A stretch of DNA of 54,246 nt from DASSKK01 sp035690495 (GTDB taxonomy: Bacteria; Actinomycetota; Actinomycetes; Propionibacteriales; Nocardioidaceae). The first letter of the stretch is position 1. Every line of letters begins with the position of its first letter. Below, piece after piece: positions 41,231 through 48,384 of this stretch. The notes under the pieces were generated by a model. That model saw nothing but the letters and a program-made list of their open reading frames with translations, was not told the DNA's origin and did no database searches. A program made the translations under genes and the position numbers. The DNA lies in contig DASSKK010000099.1 in assembly GCA_035690495.1 (NCBI GenBank), forward strand, positions 1 through 54,246. The letters run 5' to 3'.

Positions 41231-41988
41231 GGCCACCTGACCACCTCGTTGACCAGCGAGCCGATACCGTCGACCCTGACCTCGATGACATCGCCGGCGT
41301 CGACCGGCGAGATGCCGGCCGGTGTGCCGGTGAGCACGACATCCCCCGGCAAGAGCGTCATGTGCTGCGAGACGTAGGCGACCAGCTGGTTCACGTCGAA
41401 GACCAGGTCGTCGGTGGTCCCGTCCTGGCGGACAGCCCCGTTCACCAGGGTCTGCACCCGCGCCTTGGCCGGCTCGAAGTCGGTCTCGATCCACGGTCCG
41501 AGGGGGCAGTGTGTGTCCGAGCTCTTGGCGCGCCACCACTGTGCCGACGGGTCCTGCCAGTCCCGGACGGTCATGTCGTTGCCGCAGGTGTAGCCGAGGA
41601 TCGCGCCAGCTGCCTCCTCCGCGGTCAGGCCGCTGGCCCGACGCCCGATCACCGCACCCAGCTCACCCTCGTAGACGAAGTCGCTGACCCCTTCCGGTCG
41701 GTACACCGGTGAGTTGGGGCCGACCACCGTGGTGGACGCCTTCAGGAACAGGAACGGCTCCTTCGGGACCTCGCGGCCCTGGGCCTCCAGGAGCGAGCGG
41801 TAGTTGCGCCCGGCGCAGACCACCTTGCTCGGAGCGCACGGCGCGAGCAGTCGCGTGCTCGCCAGCTCCCCGACCAGGATCCCGCGCTGGTGCCCTCCGA
41901 AAGGGTCGCCCCGGAGGGCGAAAACCTGGTCGTCCTCCACCACTCCCCAGGCGGGAGCACCCGCATCGTCGTACCGGCAAATCTTCAT
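41227..41988 (-). CDS. Fumarylacetoacetate hydrolase-family protein 2
   Basis: A 253-residue FAA-fold enzyme. Motifs: CAGRNYRSLLEAQG (the usual GxNYxxH with the His replaced by Leu), metal-site VYEGELGAVIG, GNDMTVRDWQ in place of LNDVTARDxQ, and GDVVLTGTPAGIS. The changes in the first and third motifs set it apart from paralogues 1 and 3 and suggest another substrate or reaction. It lies in the long operon between the M19 dipeptidase and the decarboxylase-like gene, overlapping the latter by 4 bases. Probable reactions: C-C hydrolysis, or decarboxylation/isomerisation of an open-chain 2-oxo acid after ring cleavage. Confidence 0.87.
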   Translation of the reverse strand: MKICRYDDAGAPAWGVVEDDQVFALRGDPFGGHQRGILVGELASTRLLAPCAPSKVVCAGRNYRSLLEAQGREVPKEPFLFLKASTTVVGPNSPVYRPEGVSDFVYEGELGAVIGRRASGLTAEEAAGAILGYTCGNDMTVRDWQDPSAQWWRAKSSDTHCPLGPWIETDFEPAKARVQTLVNGAVRQDGTTDDLVFDVNQLVAYVSQHMTLLPGDVVLTGTPAGISPVDAGDVIEVRVDGIGSLVNEVVRWP

Positions 41989-41998
41989 CGCGAACCTT

Positions 41999-43051
41999 TC
42001 AGTGGGCGGGGAGGACCTGGCGGAGCATCCGCTGCAGGTTTCCTCCGAGGAGCGCCGCGACGTCGTCCTTGGAGTACCCGCGGGCGAAGAGCGCCGCAGT
42101 CAGGTTGGCCAGCTCGTCAGCCTCGGCGAGCCCGGGAATGGTCGGGGGCGCCACCCGCGGGTCGTGGAAGATCGGCTCTCGCGGGGGGCGCGGGCCGTCG
42201 CTGGCGACGAAGTCGCCGCCGAACGAGACGTGCTCGACGCCGGCGACCTGCACGAAGTGGTCGATGTGGCGCAGCAGGTCGTCGAGCGTCTGGCTCCCGC
42301 TCCCGGTGAAGGTCGGCAGCGTGTGGATGCCGACCACTCCGCCGCGTTCGGCGATGGCCCGCACCTGGTCGTCGGTGAGGTTCCGGGGGTGGTCGTAGAC
42401 CGAGCGGGCATTGGCGTGCGACACGGTGACCGGTCCCTCGGTGACCTCGAGCGTGTGCCAGAACCCGGACTCGGCGATGTGCGCGAGATCGACGACCATC
42501 CCCAGCTCCTGCATCCGCGTGACGACCGCGACCCCGAAGGCGGTCAGGCCGCTCTTCGTGCCGCGCTCGCGGACCCCGTCGCCGAGCTCGTTGCGCAGGT
42601 TCCAGGTCGGCTGGATGGACCTGACGCCCAGCTCGAACAATGCCTCCAGAGCGGCCATGCTGCCTTCCAGCGGGCTGCCGCCCTCGAGGTGCAGCAAGAA
42701 CCGGACGTTGCCGTCAGGGCCCGTCGGGAGATCGTCCGCCGTGCGGATCACCTGCGGCGCGGGAGCCATGGCCTCGCGGGCGAAACGCAAGCTCTCGACG
42801 TTCTCGATGGTGGCGAGAAACTTCTTGTCCCTGCTGTTGGAGTGGGCGATCGAGTCGCCCCCGACGGAGTAGACCGTCACGTCCACCCCGCCGGTCCGGA
42901 GACGAGGCGCCAACCGGTCCCGGATCGGGTTCTGCTCCCCCATGTTCTGCCAGTAGACCTGCTCGTAACAGTCGCGGTGGCCCTCGATCACCAGGGTCTC
43001 CTGGTTGAACCGAGCCGCTTCCTCCAGGTCTGCTGCATCCATGCCGGCCAT
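41999..43051 (-). CDS. Membrane-dipeptidase (M19) family amidohydrolase
   Basis: A 350-residue TIM-barrel dizinc hydrolase of the renal dipeptidase family. Ligands are visible: His25 and Asp27 in EGHRD (where most members have DGHxD), bridging Glu123 in LHLEGG, His191 in DLAHIA and His212 in VSHANAR, plus Asp280 in SFGGDFV. The family cleaves dipeptides, including D-amino acid ones, and some act on N-acyl or cyclic amide substrates. There is no signal peptide, so cytoplasmic. AAAGGA precedes ATG 43051. It lies between two FAA genes, so hydrolysis of an amide formed during breakdown of the imported compound is a fair inference. Confidence 0.85.
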   Translation of the reverse strand: MAGMDAADLEEAARFNQETLVIEGHRDCYEQVYWQNMGEQNPIRDRLAPRLRTGGVDVTVYSVGGDSIAHSNSRDKKFLATIENVESLRFAREAMAPAPQVIRTADDLPTGPDGNVRFLLHLEGGSPLEGSMAALEALFELGVRSIQPTWNLRNELGDGVRERGTKSGLTAFGVAVVTRMQELGMVVDLAHIAESGFWHTLEVTEGPVTVSHANARSVYDHPRNLTDDQVRAIAERGGVVGIHTLPTFTGSGSQTLDDLLRHIDHFVQVAGVEHVSFGGDFVASDGPRPPREPIFHDPRVAPPTIPGLAEADELANLTAALFARGYSKDDVAALLGGNLQRMLRQVLPAH

Positions 43052-43101
43052 CGGATCCTTTCTCCTGTCCTTGTCTGTCCCTCTAGTGTCCCGGACGCTG
43101 G

Positions 43102-43995
43102 TCAGCCGACGGTGTTCACGAGCTCACCGAGTCCCGCCGCCTTCACCCGCACGACGTCCCCAGACTTCAGGAAGCGCGGCGGATCGAACCCGACGCCTAC
43201 CCCCGCCGGCGTGCCGGTTGCAATCAGGTCACCCGGCTCGAGCGTGATGCCCCGCGTGAGGTCCGCGATCAAGGTGGGGATGTCGAAGATCAGGTCGGTG
43301 GTGTTGGCCTTCTGGCGCTGCTCGTCGTTGACGAGGGACTCGATCTCGATGTTGCGGGGATCCACCTCGTCCGCGGTCACCGCCCACGGTCCCATCGGCG
43401 AGAACGTGTCGAGCGACTTGCCGAGAAACCACTGCTTCCGGTCACGCTGCAGGTCTCGCGCGGTCACGTCGTTGAGAAGGACGTAGCCCCAGACGTGGTC
43501 ATAGGCATCCTCGGGCTTCACGCACCGTGCCGTGCGGCCGATGATCACGCAGATCTCTGCCTCGTAGTCCAGGCAGGTGGTCAGGTCCGGGTGGGGATCG
43601 ATGGTGGCACCGGGCCCGATCACGCTCGTGGGCGTCTTGGTGAAGAAGATCGGCTCCGCCGGGACGTCATCCCGCTGCTGGTCGCGGCTGGCGTCGAAAC
43701 CACTGCGGTCGAACTCCTCGGCGTGCTCGCGGTAGTTCTTGCCGACGCAGAAGATGTTGCGCCGCGGCCGGGCCAACGGGGCTTGGAGCCTGACCGAGCA
43801 CAGCGGGACCGACTGGTCGGCGAGCCGAAGCTGATCCGTCCCGCGCGTCTGCCAGTCCTCGATCACCCGCAGCAGGGCCTGGCCGGGTTGGATGTCTTCG
43901 AGCCCTTGCACCGGGAGAACAGCCTCGCAGTCCTCGGTGAGCACCCCGAGCTGGTCGACCCCGTCTCCGTCCATCCGATAGCTGACGAACTTCAC
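43102..43995 (-). CDS. Fumarylacetoacetate hydrolase-family protein 3
   Basis: A 297-residue FAA-fold enzyme with a longer N-terminal domain. All hallmarks are present: CVGKNYREHAEEF, metal-site DYEAEICVIIG, LNDVTARDLQRDRKQW and GDLIATGTPAGVGVGF. It is more like FAA 1 (8.5 kb) than FAA 2 in its core. GGAGAGG lies before ATG 43995. In the long operon it follows the TauC-like permease gene by a 139-base gap, the largest in the operon, which carries an inverted GGTACC repeat and may hold an internal promoter. Acylpyruvase-like cleavage or 2-oxo acid decarboxylation is the probable reaction. Confidence 0.88.
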   Translation of the reverse strand: MKFVSYRMDGDGVDQLGVLTEDCEAVLPVQGLEDIQPGQALLRVIEDWQTRGTDQLRLADQSVPLCSVRLQAPLARPRRNIFCVGKNYREHAEEFDRSGFDASRDQQRDDVPAEPIFFTKTPTSVIGPGATIDPHPDLTTCLDYEAEICVIIGRTARCVKPEDAYDHVWGYVLLNDVTARDLQRDRKQWFLGKSLDTFSPMGPWAVTADEVDPRNIEIESLVNDEQRQKANTTDLIFDIPTLIADLTRGITLEPGDLIATGTPAGVGVGFDPPRFLKSGDVVRVKAAGLGELVNTVG

Positions 43996-44075
43996 AGCAT
44001 GCCTCTCCGTTCATGGCAGCGGCGCCTCCGGCCGTTGCCGATGGGATGCACCGCTCACCTGCTTGACATAGGTCT

Positions 44076-44091
44076 GGTACCGAGGGGTACC
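44076..44091. repeat. Inverted GGTACC repeat in operon gap
   Basis: Two GGTACC hexamers separated by GAGG form a 16-base dyad in the 139-base gap before FAA 3. It could be a regulator site for an internal promoter or a small RNA stem. No other copy was noticed in the window. Confidence 0.35.
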
Positions 44092-44134
44092 GGCGCGCCT
44101 TCGCATCCGAACGCGGAGGCGGCGATTTGCTCTG

Positions 44135-45004
44135 CTACTCGGCTCCGTGCCCCTTCCAGAGCGCGAACCTGTTCTCCAGCCAGGTCAAGCTCGTCATGAG
44201 CAGGATCCCGAGGATTGAGAAGACCAGCACGCCCACGAGCATCTCCGCGGTGTGGAAGTAGCCGGCCGCGGTCGCGATGATCCCGCCCACGCCGGTCAGG
44301 TTCAGGAAGATCTCGGCGATGACCACCCCGAGGAGGGCGCGGCCGGCTGCGATGCGCAGGCCGGCCACGATGTAGGGCACCGCGCCCGGGATGATCACGT
44401 GCCGGACGAGGTCACGTTCCCGGACCCCGAAGGAATAGGCCACCTCGAGCAGGTCCGGCCGGGCGTTGCGGACTCCGATGGCGGTGTTCAGGATGATCGG
44501 GATGATCGTCCCGATGAACACGATGAACAACCGCCCGGGGTAGCCCACCCCGAACCACACGACGACCAGGGGCGTGATCACCACGCGCGGCGTGGCGTAG
44601 ATGGCGTCGAGATACGGCTCGGCGATCCGCGACAACGCGTTGCGCCGCCCGAACAGCACGCCCACTGCGATGCCGAGCACCGCCGAGCCGAAGTAACCCA
44701 CCGCGAGGGTGTTGAGGGTGGTGGCCAGGGCCGCGGGCAGCTCCCCGTTCCCGACGAGCTTCACGAACGCCAGGTAGACCTGACTGGGCGGGGCGAACAG
44801 GATGGGGTTCGACAGCCGGCCCACGACCTCCCACACCGCCAGTGCCGTGATGCCGGCGATGACGGGCAGGTAGACCTTGGGCGTGTTCAGCCTCTCCAGC
44901 CTCCTGCCGATGGGACTCATCCGTGGTTCCCGTTCCGTCGTTGCGGCTCGGCTGAGCTCGTCTCGGCCCGAGAGCGCGCTCGGCGCTCGGCTGTGAGATG
45001 ACAC
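44135..45004 (-). CDS. TauC/SsuC-type ABC permease 2
   Basis: A 289-residue permease with about six membrane segments and the EAA-loop pattern RPDLLEVAYSFGVRERDLVRHVIIPGAVPY. The start is set at GTG 45004 because AGGAG lies six bases before it; the alternative ATG 44920 removes a 28-residue polar tail and would also leave a complete transporter. The family imports sulfonates, nitrate, aromatic acids, thiamine precursors and similar small anions. It lies on the other side of the binding-protein gene from permease 1, so the importer has two different permeases, probably forming a heterodimer, which is less common than the homodimer of TauC. Confidence 0.87.
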   Translation of the reverse strand: MSSHSRAPSALSGRDELSRAATTEREPRMSPIGRRLERLNTPKVYLPVIAGITALAVWEVVGRLSNPILFAPPSQVYLAFVKLVGNGELPAALATTLNTLAVGYFGSAVLGIAVGVLFGRRNALSRIAEPYLDAIYATPRVVITPLVVVWFGVGYPGRLFIVFIGTIIPIILNTAIGVRNARPDLLEVAYSFGVRERDLVRHVIIPGAVPYIVAGLRIAAGRALLGVVIAEIFLNLTGVGGIIATAAGYFHTAEMLVGVLVFSILGILLMTSLTWLENRFALWKGHGAE

Positions 45005-45050
45005 GTGCGGCTCCTGTTCATCTGCTTCGCGGTCCTGGCTGCCGGATCAG

Positions 45051-46130
45051 CTACTGGCCACACCCCATGTCCGCCGCCTTCTGCAGGAAGCTGGTGTCGA
45101 CCGCGTCCGCCGTCGAGACCTCCTTCTTGATCTCTCCGCTCTTCAGCATCGCCTTGGCGAGACCGTCCATGCCGTCGGACGAGATCACCTGGGAAGGATC
45201 GGTGGGCCACATGTCCATGGCGGTGGCGTCCTTCCACAGCTGCTTGAGACCGTCGACGCTGGCGCCCTCGATCTGCTCCTGGGCGTACTTCAGGTACTGG
45301 GACTCGTCGGAGTTGATCCAGTCGTTGGCCTCGAGATTGGCGCAGGCCAAGCCGAGTCCCACGGTGGGGTTGTCCTTGAGGTACGACGCCTTGGCGTAGT
45401 AGGCGCTCCCCGGGAAGTCGGTGCTGTCGCCGAAGCTCACCAGCTGGTGCACCTTGTCGGTCTGGGCCTGCAGCTCTTCCCAGCCCGACAGGAAGATGGT
45501 GGCTGCGTCGACCGTCCCCGACAGCAGCGCCGACGCTCGGTCGGGGCTCCCGCCGACCTGCACCAGCTTGGCGTCGCTGTCGCTGAGCCCGGCGTTCTCG
45601 AGGGCGTACTTGCTGAGCAGGGTGTCGAAGCCGGAGGGGCCGGACATCGCGATCGAGCGGCCCTTCAGGTCGGCAACGCTGTTGATCTCGTTCTTGGCGA
45701 CGAGCACGTAGCTCTGCTTCGTCCTCGGAGAGCCGATGGCGACCACGCCTGCGCCCTCCGCGTTTCCGAGGATCACCTCGTCGGCGCCCTGGGAGGCCAC
45801 GTCGCTCTTGCCGGCCATCATGGTCTGGATCCCGGAGGTGGAGGTGAGCACCACGACGTTGACGTCGGCGCCCCACTGACGCATCTTGTCGGCCGCCCAG
45901 AACGACCCGAGGTTGAGGCCGTCGGCCTCCGAGGTGGTCAAGGTGAGGCTGACGCCGGACATGTCGACGCTCGGTCCGTCGTACCCCTTCACGAGGGGAT
46001 CGACGTTCGCTCCTTCGCCGCTCGCACTGCCCCCGCACCCTGCGAGAGTGAGCGAGAGCGCTAGTGCGGTGCTGGCCCCGAGCGCACCCTTCATGGCTGA
46101 ACGCTTCATCTGGTTCGTCTTTCTCTTCAT
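45051..46130 (-). CDS. Lipoprotein solute-binding protein (NMT1/SsuA-like)
   Basis: A 359-residue ABC-importer binding protein. The N-terminus has Lys/Arg, a hydrophobic segment and lipobox LTLAGC with Cys32, so it is lipid-anchored on the outer face. The mature part matches the NMT1/SsuA family: residues near LNLGSFWAADKMRQWGADV, then GKSDVASQGADEVI and GRSIAMSGPSGFDTLLSKYAL. ATG 46130 is chosen among several close in-frame ATGs without a clear ribosome site; 46109 is an alternative. It is encoded between the two permeases. The ligand is probably a small anionic or heterocyclic compound that the molybdenum hydroxylase of the same operon acts on. Confidence 0.88.
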   Translation of the reverse strand: MKRKTNQMKRSAMKGALGASTALALSLTLAGCGGSASGEGANVDPLVKGYDGPSVDMSGVSLTLTTSEADGLNLGSFWAADKMRQWGADVNVVVLTSTSGIQTMMAGKSDVASQGADEVILGNAEGAGVVAIGSPRTKQSYVLVAKNEINSVADLKGRSIAMSGPSGFDTLLSKYALENAGLSDSDAKLVQVGGSPDRASALLSGTVDAATIFLSGWEELQAQTDKVHQLVSFGDSTDFPGSAYYAKASYLKDNPTVGLGLACANLEANDWINSDESQYLKYAQEQIEGASVDGLKQLWKDATAMDMWPTDPSQVISSDGMDGLAKAMLKSGEIKKEVSTADAVDTSFLQKAADMGCGQ

Positions 46131-46208
46131 GCTTGGACAGATTTGTTGATGCTCGGCGGCGCTGGGCGCTGCCGTGTGCGGGCTTCTCGATGAGTCAGGC
46201 AGCACCTC

Positions 46209-47009
46209 CTACGTCCGCCACGCCTGGAACCGGCGCTCGAGCACGGCGGAGAGCCGGGTGAGGCCGATGCCGAGCACCGGGAGGGGAAGGATCGCCGCGA
46301 TCACGTAGTCGGTCTTGAACACCGCGCCGTACTGGACGATCAGTGCGCCGATGCCGCCCAGCCGGAGGTACACCTCGGCGACCGCCATGCCCACCACGCC
46401 ACGACCGATCGCCAGCCGGATGCCGGCCATGATGAACGGAGTGGCGGCGGGCACGATCACCCGTCGGAGCAGACCCACCTCGCTCGAGACACCGAAGCTG
46501 CGGGCGACCTCGATCAGATGGGAAGGAGCGTCCCGCACCCCGGCGTAGGTGTTGATGAGGATCGGGAAGAACGACGCCAGGAAGACCACCACGACCCGGC
46601 CGCCCAGCCCGAAGCCGAACCACACCAGGATCAGCGGGATCAGAGCGATCTCCGGCGTCGAGTAGAGGGCGCTCACGTAGGGTCCGAGCGTGTAGTCGAG
46701 CACTCGGTAGCGTCCGAGGACGATGCCCAGCAGGGTGCCGAGGACGAACGCCGTGGCGAACCCGATGACCAGGAGCCTCAGGCTGGAGCCCAGTGCCGGA
46801 AGCAGGTCGCCGCCCACGAGCAGGTTCCAGAAGGCGACGGCGATCTTCGACGGTGGGGGCAGGACGATGGAGTTCAGGATCATGCCGTAGATCTGCCAGG
46901 CCCCGATGACGCAGACGGCCGTGACCAGCTGCTTGACCCGCAACGAGGGCGTTCCCAGCACGGACCCCCGGCCGATGCTGCCGGCCCGTACTGCCCCCTG
47001 GGCGCTCAC
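46209..47009 (-). CDS. TauC/SsuC-type ABC permease 1
   Basis: A 266-residue permease with about six helices and coupling loop PSHLIEVARSFGVSSEVGLLRRV. GTG 47009 overlaps the ATPase stop as GTGA and is preceded by GGGGA; the frame is open far upstream within the ATPase gene but that part is shadow. It shares the fold with permease 2 (44.1 kb) but only moderate similarity, so both are ancient partners rather than a recent duplication. Confidence 0.88.
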   Translation of the reverse strand: MSAQGAVRAGSIGRGSVLGTPSLRVKQLVTAVCVIGAWQIYGMILNSIVLPPPSKIAVAFWNLLVGGDLLPALGSSLRLLVIGFATAFVLGTLLGIVLGRYRVLDYTLGPYVSALYSTPEIALIPLILVWFGFGLGGRVVVVFLASFFPILINTYAGVRDAPSHLIEVARSFGVSSEVGLLRRVIVPAATPFIMAGIRLAIGRGVVGMAVAEVYLRLGGIGALIVQYGAVFKTDYVIAAILPLPVLGIGLTRLSAVLERRFQAWRT

Positions 47010-47860
47010 GAGGCGTCCCCGGACCTGCCCGATCGCTGGGCGGTGCGGCCCTCTTCCTCGGTCTGGGCCTGCAGGTCGCCGCGCAGGTAGTTCCAGATCT
47101 CCTGCCGGATGTCGGCGAAGCGGGGATCGGCGCGGACGTCGTGGCCTGCCCGCGGCCGGGGCAGGTCCACCTCGACGATCTCTCGCACCGTGCTGCCCGG
47201 GCCGCGACCGAGGACCAGGATCCGGTCGGACAGCAGGACTGCCTCGTCGAGGTCGTGCGTGATGAACACGACCGTCTTCTGGGTCTCCTCCCAGAGCTTC
47301 ATCAGCTCTTCCTGCATCAGCTCCCGGGTCTGCGCGTCGATGGCGCCGAAGGGTTCGTCCATGAGCAGGATCTCGGGGTCGGTCGCCAGCGCCCGCGCCA
47401 GGCCGACGCGCTGCTGCATCCCGCCGGACAGCTGGTGGGGGTAGCTGGACTCGAATCGACTCAATCCCACGCGGTCGAGCTGGGCCTTCGCGATCTCGCT
47501 GGCCTGACCGTCCGGCATCTTCCGGGCGATCAGCGGAAACTTGACGTTGTCCAGGACGGTCTTCCAAGGGAAGAGCCCGAACTGCTGGAACACGACGGCT
47601 CGCTCCGGCCCGGGCTCGGTGACAGTTCTCCCGTCGATGAGGACCTCGCCCTCGTCAGCCGGGGTCAGGCTCGCGATGATCCGGAGCAGGGTGGTCTTTC
47701 CGCAGCCGCTTGGCCCGATGACGGACAGGAACTCGTTCGGCCGGATGTCGAAGTCCACACCCCCGAGCACCGAGACGCGATCCTTGCGGGAGACGAAGCT
47801 CTTCTTGATGTTTCGGACCCCGACCTTCGCCGCGGTCGTTTCGGTCGCTGAGGAGATCAT
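47006..47860 (-). CDS. TauB/SsuB-type ABC transporter ATPase
   Basis: A 284-residue ATPase: Walker A GPSGCGKTT at 49-57, Q-loop VVFQQFGLFPW, signature LSGGM at 143-147, Walker B ILLMDEPFGAID at 163-174, and H-loop FITHDLDEA. The FGLFPWKTVLDNV and PFGAIDAQTR patterns are characteristic of the nitrate/sulfonate/taurine import group. A C-terminal tail of about 30 polar residues is extra. It overlaps both the Fe-S subunit gene before it and the permease gene after it by 4 bases, so uptake and hydroxylation are translated as one coupled unit. Confidence 0.92.
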   Translation of the reverse strand: MISSATETTAAKVGVRNIKKSFVSRKDRVSVLGGVDFDIRPNEFLSVIGPSGCGKTTLLRIIASLTPADEGEVLIDGRTVTEPGPERAVVFQQFGLFPWKTVLDNVKFPLIARKMPDGQASEIAKAQLDRVGLSRFESSYPHQLSGGMQQRVGLARALATDPEILLMDEPFGAIDAQTRELMQEELMKLWEETQKTVVFITHDLDEAVLLSDRILVLGRGPGSTVREIVEVDLPRPRAGHDVRADPRFADIRQEIWNYLRGDLQAQTEEEGRTAQRSGRSGDAS

Positions 47861-48384
47861 CGAGTGTTTTCACCGTCCTTGTCGTGGTCAGGTGCGCTGC
47901 TGACCAGGTCCGTGACCGCTTGCAGGATCTGGGGGTAGGTGCCGCAGCGGCAGAGGTTGCCGGCCAGGTACTCGCGCACCGTGCCGACGTCGCGTCCGGC
48001 TTCCGGGTCGTTCAACGCTGCGTGGACCGCGAGAGTCATCGCCGGGATGCAGAACGAGCACTGGTAGGCACCACGCCGGACGAAGGCCTCCTGGACCGGA
48101 GAAAGCTGGTTGTCCGCGCCGGCGAGGCCCTCGGCCGTGGTGACCTGACGCCCGTTCACCTGGGCCGCGAGGGTGATGCACGAGCTCACCGGCCTGCCGT
48201 CCAGCAGGACCGTGCACGTGCCGCACACGCCGATACCGCAGGTCCCGCGGACGCTGGTGATGCCGGCCCGTTCTCGCAGCGCCTCGAGCAGGGTCTCGTC
48301 CACCCGGACCGAGGTCACTTGGGCGTCTCCGTTGAGGGTGAATGCCGCCTCGAGCTGCGGTGTCTCCTCCTCGAGCTGCGTCAT
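47857..48384 (-). CDS. [2Fe-2S] subunit of molybdenum hydroxylase (CoxS/XdhC type)
   Basis: A 175-residue small subunit. First cluster: GTCGIGVCGTCTV plus the later Cys in VSSCITL. Second cluster: QCSFCIPA and LCRCGTYPQ. It relays electrons between the molybdopterin and FAD subunits encoded immediately upstream. ATG 48384 overlaps the large-subunit stop and its own stop overlaps the ATPase start, each by 4 bases. N-terminal residues before the ferredoxin domain are few, so it is cytoplasmic. Confidence 0.92.
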   Translation of the reverse strand: MTQLEEETPQLEAAFTLNGDAQVTSVRVDETLLEALRERAGITSVRGTCGIGVCGTCTVLLDGRPVSSCITLAAQVNGRQVTTAEGLAGADNQLSPVQEAFVRRGAYQCSFCIPAMTLAVHAALNDPEAGRDVGTVREYLAGNLCRCGTYPQILQAVTDLVSSAPDHDKDGENTR

